The position numbers and the translations under genes are program-made. Shown here in pieces: positions 56,850-64,000 of a stretch of DNA of 64,000 nucleotides (its first letter is position 1; the number at the start of each line of letters is the position of its first letter). This stretch comes from Cyclina sinensis (taxonomy: Eukaryota; Mollusca; Bivalvia; Venerida; Veneridae): assembly GCA_012932295.1 (NCBI GenBank), contig JAAONU010000009.1, positions 12,000,696 through 12,064,695 on the forward strand, written 5' to 3'. The notes beneath the pieces were generated by a model that did not search any database, had not been told where the DNA came from, and saw nothing but the letters and a program-made list of their open reading frames with translations.

Positions 56850-59230
56850 TAGCCCCCCACCCCCGCTACAGGCGGAGCAAATTTTGACTCTAGGGGTGGG
56901 GGTAAGAAAAGAACAATCTGTACAAAAGTAAGCTATACAATGCTACATACAAAATATCTAAGGACTAGGGTGTACGATTGCTGACAAAAAGAGATTTTCA
57001 AAGATTCTTAATTTTACACATATAAGACCCCTTTGGTTGGGGTAAATTTTCACGAGGGGTATAGTTTGAATTATCTTGGTAGAGGGCTTCTAGATGACAC
57101 TACATGCAGAATATCTAAGCCCTAGGCCTTGCAGTTCCATTCCCTTTTTTAACTTTAGAAATATGCTAAGCATTATATTAACAAAACCTATAAAGGGAAA
57201 TAACAATCAATGGGGGCAGCTAGAGTTATCATTCTTAAAAGTTCACTTGTTACTACTAACCTTTATCTATGTGCCCAATATAAACTAAATGCCTAAATAA
57301 TTGTAAAGTTTTCCCTGGACAAGCAAAATGTATAAGGGGAGATAATGAGAACACTAGTCAATAGAATTTTAGGTTTTGCACTGCACTTAATTTAAATGTG
57401 CTCTATCATGTTATGAAGTTATAAGTAAATCCCTTCATTGTTTCTGAATTATACGGAAAGGGAGATAACTGAAAAATTGGACAAGGCAGACTTACAATAA
57501 TTCAACACCGCGCTTTATGTATACACTTCATGTATACACTCTTTATCGATATCTTAAATATCAAATCAATCCCATTTACATTTTCTGTTGTTTTCATTAT
57601 AACAGATTAACAAAACTTATAACGAGAAATAATTCAAAAATGGGGCAGCTAGAGTTATGGTTTTTAAATATTACACTTCCCTATGGTTCTAGAATATTAC
57701 ACTTCCTGCAACTCTCCTTTATCAATGTGCCAGATATCAACTTAATGCCTTGCATGATTTAAGAGATATGCTCCGGACAAGCAAACTGTACTAAGGGGAG
57801 ATAATGAGAAAATTAGACAAGGTGAGTTAAGTTTCTGGTGCAGTGCACTTATCGTCAATGTCTTCTATCATCGTTTGCGTTTAAAGTTAATCCTTTCATT
57901 GGTGTTTGACTTATAAACTGGACAAAACCGGATAGACTATATGCTGTCCCTTCGTGGAGCATAAACAGTGTTAAATACGCTACCCACAGTATTAAGTGCA
58001 AATACTTTAATTCTATCAAATGCTTTGTTCAAAAGTTACACCTTGAAGACACCAAGATCTGTTGTGAATTAAAGTTCGTTTAGTTAGTGCCTTATTCTCT
58101 TCATGTTTATTCATATTTGATAGCTCTTATAGTTTAAGAGTTTCACTCTGGACAAATACTGAGTATGAAAAATCAACAAAGGACAATAACTACAAAATTA
58201 TGAATGCCATTCTCCTTCATAAGATCAATCCACCTGAAATATGAAATATCAAGCTCCTAGCACTTACAGTCTAGGAAAAAAATAAGTATGAAGAATAAAA
58301 CCATGATGGCCCTAGATCGCTCACCTGAGTATTTTGGCTGTAGGTTTGCAGTTAAGTAGTTTTTCATGTTTTAATTGAAAATATGTAAGAAATATAAATA
58401 TGTAAATATGTAAAATATCAGTCAATAAATAAAGGCTCTATGACAGAAAGTAGAAATATCAATCATAAGCTATAGTGACCTTGATCTTGACCCAGTGATC
58501 TAAAACCCTACCCATGGGTAGAGGTCCATGCAAGGATCCTATGTACCGAAAATCAAAGATATTTGTCTTTAAATGAAGGCTCTTTGAGGTATATTATATA
58601 AACCTATTTTTAGCCTCGGTGACCTTTAACCTAATCTAATAATTCGAAAAAGCTTGATAAAGCTTGTTTCATACTAAATCTTAGATCTCAGGGCCTTGTG
58701 GATTCAGACAAGAAGATTTTTAAAGTTTTACTATATAAGCCTATGTAAAATCAAATGACCCCTGGGTAGGGGCCAAATTTGACCCCAGAGGCATAATTTG
58801 AACAAACTTGGTAGACGTCCACACGACAATGCTACGTAAAAAATCTTAAGGCTCAAGGCCTTGTGGTTTCAGACAAGAAGATTTTAAAGTTTCACTATAT
58901 AAGCCTATGTAAAATCCATTGACCCCCAAGGTGGGGCCAAATTTGACACCAGGGGCATAATTTGAACAAAATTGAAAGTGGTCCACTAGACAATGCTACA
59001 TACCAAATCTTAAGGCTCAGGGCCTTGTGGTTTCAGACAAGAAGATTTTCAAAGTTTTTCCTTTAAGTTGCCATAGCAATCAGGGTTCTTGATGGAATTA
59101 AATTCTTTGAACAAATTTGGTAGAGCTTTATGCAAGGAACATCCCAGGCAAGTTTCATCAAATCTGGCCCAGAGGTTTCAGAGGAGGTCACAATAGCTCA
59201 CCATGAGCCAAATGCTCAGGTGAGCTAAAA
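56850..59230. repeat. Decayed dispersed repeat modules
   Basis: At 56860-57140 and at about 58500-59070 the GACAAGAAGATTTT...TATATAAGCCTATGTAAAAT...GACCCC...CTTGGTAGA module recurs several times. 57180-57850 holds two related units with GGGGCAGCTAGAGTTAT and GGGAGATAATGAGAA. ATGGCCCTAGATCGCTCACCTGAG (58305) and GCTCAGGTGAGCTAAAAAGG (59213) are inverted ends of one module of about 0.9 kb. No gene was found. Confidence 0.6.
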
Positions 59231-60379
59231 AGGCGTTTACTCCAAAATAACGAACTGCAGAGTAATGGTTCTTTTACACTGAACTTCTCCTCAGCGAGAT
59301 CTATCCACCTATGAAGTCTCATGTTGTTAGCTGTATTAGATTTTGAGTTATGGACCGGAAACAAAACGTGAAGGACGGACAGATGACGGATGGACAAAAC
59401 GGCAAAAGTATGCTCCCTGAAGCATTATATCACACTGGCTATCATGCTAAGCACGATTTACCTGTGTGTAAACAGAATAGACTAGTCCATGATAATGGAA
59501 AAGAGTCCAACAAAAAGTTCATGTTGTGTCAAAAAAGTAATGCAGATTAAAAATCTATCTATTATGCCAACGATGTAAATTAAAGATGTATTTATTTAGT
59601 TGGTTTGTTTCAAACTACGTGCATTAGCCAAATATCATAAACATTAATTACTCCGGAAAGCAAATCAAGACAGACTTTAAAATCATTATACTGTACTTCT
59701 AATGGCAACAGATTTACTGGAACACTAAGAATTGTTATGTGACAGTCATTGTAACCTTTATCTCTCTGTGTAGATTTTTTTGGGCCAACGAGTAAAATAC
59801 ATACAGAAAGCAAGGAACAAAAGTTTAACTTGTTTGTTTGTTACTTTTTTCTTTCATGCTTGTTCTCTTTCTCAAAGTCTTCAGTATATATGTTCCGCAC
59901 ATTGTTGGAATACGGACAATTCTAGAATTGTCCTGCGCGTTTTTGGAATTCCAATAATGGTCGACAATTCTAGAATCGTTCTGCGCTATTCTGGAATCGC
60001 GCACATATTGTACGTGAATAATTAACAAAATACATGTTATTAAAACCTATTTTTAAACAGTGTTTAAATTTTAAAAATAGAGAAAATATGTTTCTAATTG
60101 TTTGATAACAAATAAATAAATTTGAGCAAATTACACCAGTCGTTTGAAGTTGTTGTGTACGGTGATAATTGCAAAATTAAACGAGAGAAGACAATATAGA
60201 GAAAATTGCAAAAGTAGGTGAGAGTAGACAATTTCATTTTTCTGTATTTTTCCATCGTCTTTGTCGGCACCAATTAAATTTAAAGTCGATAATCATTTAA
60301 TGCGAAGTAAAATTGTTTGAATGCTACCTCGCATTTCTTATGTAGTATTCATGGAAACAACTGTGTTTATTTTCTGAAA
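59231..60379. other. 5' flank of the KRBA2-like gene
   Basis: 59231-59450 carries GGACGGACAG-type simple repeat. At about 59905-60000 two related units hold ACAATTCTAGAATTGTCC and GACAATTCTAGAATCGTTC, each followed by TGCGC. The 5' untranslated region of the gene starting at 60380 must lie in the right part. The frames at 59350, 59610 and 59825 have no domain. Confidence 0.4.
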
Positions 60380-60610
60380 ATGGATGCTCATAAACGTTTA
60401 ATGCAACAATTTGTGGAAAGTGTCCTTAGTAAGAACAATTCTAAGGTTATGGCGAAGGAAAAGTACGACCAGATCGTAAGTGTCTTAAAGTCTGGAGATG
60501 CTAATATCAGTGCAAAGTTCAAATGGACAATAAAGAACAAAGGATACGCGTTGGTAAACTTCCCTGAGTTAAATCTGAATGATGTTCTGTGTGTTCCTGC
60601 TATGAAACTG
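60380..60610 (+). CDS. KRBA2-like integrase protein, coding exon 1
   Basis: ATG at 60380 begins MDAHKRLMQQFVESVLS; a Met 21 codons upstream is in frame but fits less well. The exon encodes 77 residues including KYDQIVSVLKSGDANI, FKWTIKNKGYALVNFPEL and NDVLCVPAMKL, and ends in phase 0 at the donor GTAAGT. This N-terminal pattern matches KRAB-A-domain-containing-2-like proteins of invertebrates, which carry an integrase core further on and descend from transposons. Exon 2 at 61519 continues in phase with the zinc-binding start typical of that family. The integrase core itself is beyond the window, so the family call rests on the N-terminal part. Confidence 0.6.
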
Positions 60611-61518
60611 GTAAGTTTTCTTTTTATTCAAAGGAAATTGTATGTGATACAAAGTGAAAAACTAAACAACTTAACACCCCAAGGCTGCACCTACTTGAGT
60701 TTATGATACACCGCGACGTTAACTTTTTAATGGTGTACTCCTCTATTGGTGGTTGTAACCCCCCCCCCCCACATACACACACAAACAGAAACAAACATGA
60801 CACTGCCAATACTATTTGAACGTATATTTTGTTGTTGCTTTTTCTCCCTGTGGTTCATTTTATGAAAACTTTGTCATTTGTAGCATTTAAATTATATTGT
60901 TTTAAATATTAGCGATAGATAGTTAACTGAAAAAATTAATATGAGTCGGAACGTAAATTGACGGTAATCGCGATGTTCTGAAAATTCTTCTGAATATCGA
61001 CGATGTTTTGGGTTATTTATTGTAAATGACATTTGTATAGTTTTAAAGTTTCTACTTCAAAACAATAATTTTGGATCATTCAAGCAATAGTCCTTAAAGA
61101 CACTTTTTTTCGAACGCCGTTTTTTTCTTTCATTTTTCTTCATTTCTTGAAAAAGAGGCGCAAGGAAATTTGCAGTATAGTTATTTATAACTTTTACATA
61201 TTTCATGTTCAAATCCTTAGAATCAGAAACAAAACCAATGATTTATTTATTCATTTATCTATTTATTGTTGTTTTTTAAAAGAAAATAAGAAGAATGCAT
61301 TTCAAGAATGATTTAGGGAGGCGTGGTTATCTTGCTGATGTTGTAAGGTCAATTAAGGTGGTAGAAAGAATGTTCCGCTTTGAGCTCGCATGCGCTGTAG
61401 AAAGCAATGGTAATTAACAGAGTGTCAAATTTTCGGCTAATAAACAGTGTGCAATGTGTCAATATCAATAGGGCAAATTAGATAGGAAAGGTAATTTTTT
61501 TTTGTCTTTGTCTTTCAG
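60611..61518. other. Intron 1 of the KRBA2-like gene
   Basis: Starts GTAAGT and ends CTTTGTCTTTCAG. It contains a C-run near 60759 with CACATACACACAC and otherwise AT-rich sequence; no other feature was seen. Confidence 0.55.
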
Positions 61519-61647
61519 AATGAAAATGATCCGACGATTCTTAGTGCATGGCGTATCCAGGTTCATAATGAAAACGTGGTGGACATTCTCAGCCGAGTAC
61601 ACTGGTCAGAAACTAATCATGTTGGGTACAAGAAACTAGCTGTCAAG
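61519..61647 (+). CDS. KRBA2-like integrase protein, coding exon 2
   Basis: Between the acceptor TTTGTCTTTCAG and the donor GTAAAT lie 43 codons in phase 0. They read DPTILSAWRIQVHNENVV, then VDILSRVHWSETNHVGYKKL. The HWSETNHVGYKKL stretch fits the start of an integrase H2C2 zinc-binding domain (H-x4-H-x-G-x2-K), which in retroviral-type and Ginger-type integrases precedes the catalytic core. The following exons should lie to the right; a truncated LINE at 62045-63780 lies downstream, apparently in intron 2. Confidence 0.65.
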
Positions 61648-62044
61648 GTAAATTAAGTTATTATGTTTTGAAGTATCAGACCTAACATTTCCCGTAGTTG
61701 AACAAGTTACTGAGGTAAAGCTCGTGTATTGCTTGAAAGTATGTTGAAAAAATGTTTTATCACAGAAAATAATTAAATATATAAATAAAGAAGAAAGATA
61801 AATTATATAAAAAAAAATACAGAAAACACAAACAATTGCCCCTAGGGTTCGACTGCGGAAAAAATCACTATCATGCGCAAAAGTAAATCGTGCATTCGAT
61901 TGGCCGGTAAGTTTTAGACCACACCTCCTGATAGGATAATCGTGCAATTTACGTAATTATATTATCACACGTAACAGGATTTACATAATTGTATGGTTTT
62001 ATGACCTTACAGTTACTGAACTATGAATGAGTGAACTATGAATG
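61648..62044. other. Intron 2 start of the KRBA2-like gene
   Basis: AT-rich sequence with no repeat recognised, up to the 5' truncation point of the LINE. The 103-codon minus frame at 61636-61947 has no domain. Confidence 0.4.
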
Positions 62045-63530
62045 ATTGTTCAAAAGGGAAAAAGCACAGTAGACTGTATATTTATTTTACATTCTATCAT
62101 ATCAAAAGTATTACATAGTGGGAAAAAACTATATGCTATATTTATTGATTACGAAAAGTGTTTCGATAAAATTAACCGGTCGCTTCTATGGCAAAAACTA
62201 ATCAATCAAAACGTTAGTACAAAAATGGTCAATGCTATAAAATCTATGTATTCAATTGTTCGCTCTGCAGTGAAATATAATGGAAATGTCTATCCCAGTC
62301 TCATTGAATCACATCAAGGGGTAAAACAGGGAGACCCGAGTTCTTCTCTTATGTTCATGATGTTCGTGAATGACATTATGGAAAATATTAACACAGATAT
62401 TGACGGTATATTTTCAGTCAACGAACTAAAGTTTTTCTTAATATTATACGCTGATGACCAAGTATTATTTACTACTACACCCGAATCTTTACAGCATTTA
62501 TTAGATGATATAGAAAACTACTGCAATGCATTTTATTTAAACATAAACACGAGTAAAACTAAAGTCATGATATTTGAGAAGGGACGACCCACAAATCATG
62601 ATTTTTTCCTCTATGGTGAAAAACTTATTTTCTATTTTCAATCAATTTGAATTTAAGGTTTCTGAAAAATGTAAATTATTTGATACAATGGTATCATCTA
62701 TATTAAATTATTGTTCAGAAATTTGGGGTAAAAATGAAGGTAAAGATATTGAGCTGATTCATACCAAATTTTGTAGAAAAATACTTGTAGTAAATAACTC
62801 CACAAATTTAGTTGGGCTGTATGGCGAACTGGGAAGATTTCCAATGAAAGTAATTAGAAAAGTGAATATGATAAGGTACTGGATAAGAATACAAAAACTT
62901 AATGAAAATTCTGCTGTTAAACAAATATACAACATGTTACTAAAGGATCTAGACATAAATATTACAAATAACGGTTCTAATTGGGCATTTCAAATTAAAT
63001 CAATTTTAGATAATTTAGGCATGTCAGATATTTGGCGAAATCAAGGAAATCAGGACTTTATATTTCAAGCGATTAAACAAAGAATTTTTGATCAGTATAC
63101 TCAAACTTGGTACAGTGGTATTAATAACTCACAAAGACTTTTAACATATAGTAGATTTAAACATTCGTTTGAACTTGAACCATTCCTTGATAATTATACG
63201 ATTGATAAAAAATACAAAATTGCTTTAAGTAGGTTTCGTCTATCATCACATAACCTAGAAATTGAACGAGGAAGATATAATAATGTAATGAGAAACGAAA
63301 GAATATGTAAATTTTGTAATCTAAATATGATAGAAAACGAGTATCACTTTCTATTAACTTGCCCATTATACACAAACATCCGAAAAAAGTACCTTAGACA
63401 TATGTATTACACATGGCCATCCCTGAATAAATTTGATAACCTGATGATGTCAAAAAATAAAAAGGAAATATCAAATCTCTCGAAATACATATATTTTGCA
63501 AATAAACTTCGAAAAGAACTTGATGAATAA
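62045..63530 (+). pseudogene. LINE reverse transcriptase remnant
   Basis: The first frame (to about 62650) holds FIDYEKCFDKINRSLLWQKL, HQGVKQGDPSSSLMFMMFVN and the catalytic ILYADDQVLF. The second, overlapping frame (62640-63530) holds the thumb and beyond: SSILNYCSEIWGKNEGKDIE, then ERGRYNNVMRNERICKFC and ENEYHFLLTCPLY. At 62640 about 100 residues usually present between YADD and SEIWG are missing and the frame shifts, so an internal deletion has removed the LExVxxFxYLG part. The catalytic aspartates remain, but the endonuclease is absent. Confidence 0.7.
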
Positions 63531-63780
63531 ACTTAAAATGTTCCCGTTTTCTTTTCTTTTCTGTTTTTTTAATAAATAAAAGACTTTTATTATTACACTT
63601 ACTGGTTTCTCTCTTATTATACTGATTTGTTTGTTTGTATTTTTTCCCCTTTTTTCCCCTCTTAAAACTGGTATTGTTTGCATTTCATGTGTAACCACTA
63701 CAAATGCTAATATGTTGTAGGCTAGAGGCGATGTTAGATATTGCTTTATGCTGAATAAATGTTGTTGTTGTTGTTGTTGA
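62045..63780 (+). mobile_element. 5'-truncated LINE with TTG-repeat tail
   Basis: The element starts inside the reverse transcriptase (KGKSTVDCIFILHSI) and runs through the C-terminal domain to a 3' region that ends AATAAATG(TTG)n at about 63778. A 5' truncation and a simple-repeat tail are the usual products of target-primed reverse transcription. The protein style (SEIWG, IELIHTKFCRKIL, GRYNNVM) matches the split LINE at 33.7-37.1 kb. It lies just downstream of exon 2 of the KRBA2-like gene, same strand. Confidence 0.75.
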
Positions 63781-63975
63781 ATTCCGTCTTTCCTTCTATA
63801 CTTCAGTCTTTCTGTTCTGTCTTCCTTCTTTCTTTCTTTTCTGTCTTCCTTCCTGTTTTTTTCTGTCTTCATTCCCTCCTTTCTTGCTGCTTGCCTTTCC
63901 TTTCTATTTTGACTTTTTTTCCTTCCTCCCCTTTTCCTTCCTTTCTTCCTTCCTTCCTTCCTTTTTCATTTTTTC
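63781..63975. repeat. Polypyrimidine CTTT/TTCC tract
   Basis: About 190 bases made of CTTTCTTTC, CTTCCTTCC and TTTTCCTT runs with one strand nearly purine-free. The long Lys/Arg/Glu frame on the minus strand comes from this composition and is not a gene. Confidence 0.85.
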
Positions 63976-64000
63976 TTGCTAAGAAGCTAATACGGTCTTA

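Noticed and set aside
63471..63872. 133-codon minus frame rich in Lys, Arg and Glu
   Set aside because: It runs over the polypyrimidine tract and the 3' end of a LINE on the other strand.

Overview
The window is AT-rich eukaryotic DNA with split genes, non-LTR retrotransposons, foldback elements, MITE-like repeats, minisatellites and tRNA-derived SINE heads. There are no bacterial-type operons. The repeat style (modules with AGGGCCATAACTC, GTCATGAAAACTTAACG or GACAAGAAGATTTT cores) and a KRBA2-like integrase gene suggest a bivalve mollusc. That is an inference from repeat style, not a database result.

Host genes are sparse. (1) A minus-strand gene has a signal-peptide exon (18480-18609) and two EGF-like exons (17930-18049 and 8451-8573). 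All are in phase 1 with good splice sites; the 9.4 kb intron between the EGF exons holds two foldback elements. (2) Upstream of it, also on minus, is an unidentified multi-exon gene or pseudogene (about 19517-25225) whose main coding block needs several frameshifts. (3) At 50839-51434 minus are two exon-like stretches, one clean and one broken. (4) At 60380-61647 plus are the first two coding exons of a KRBA2-like integrase-type protein, with a truncated LINE lying downstream, apparently in the next intron.

Transposable elements dominate. 1-8.4 kb: small hairpins, a TTAA-flanked piggyBac-type MITE with a permuted duplication beside it, and short tandem repeats. 8.8-11.3 kb and 13.2-17.5 kb: two foldback elements. 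27.3-32.6 kb: a nearly full-length minus-strand LINE with an intact ORF1 and decayed ORF2. 33-37 kb: a head-to-head endonuclease fragment and a plus-strand LINE split by two insertions. 37.7-38.2 kb: a 63-bp minisatellite. 38.7-41.6 kb: a Tx1-like LINE (ORF1 and start of ORF2).

The most striking structure is at 41.6-50.6 kb: a near-perfect inverted repeat of about 4.5 kb per arm, bounded by 22-bp tandem repeats. It interrupts the Tx1-like LINE, and a roughly 50-bp copy of the LINE flank lies at its centre. 54.2-56.8 kb holds a dead CR1/L2-like LINE with its 3' end repeated in tandem. 57-59.4 kb holds decayed dispersed repeats, and the window ends in a polypyrimidine tract.

All coordinates were read by eye. 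LINE clade names, exon joins and element boundaries are approximate.
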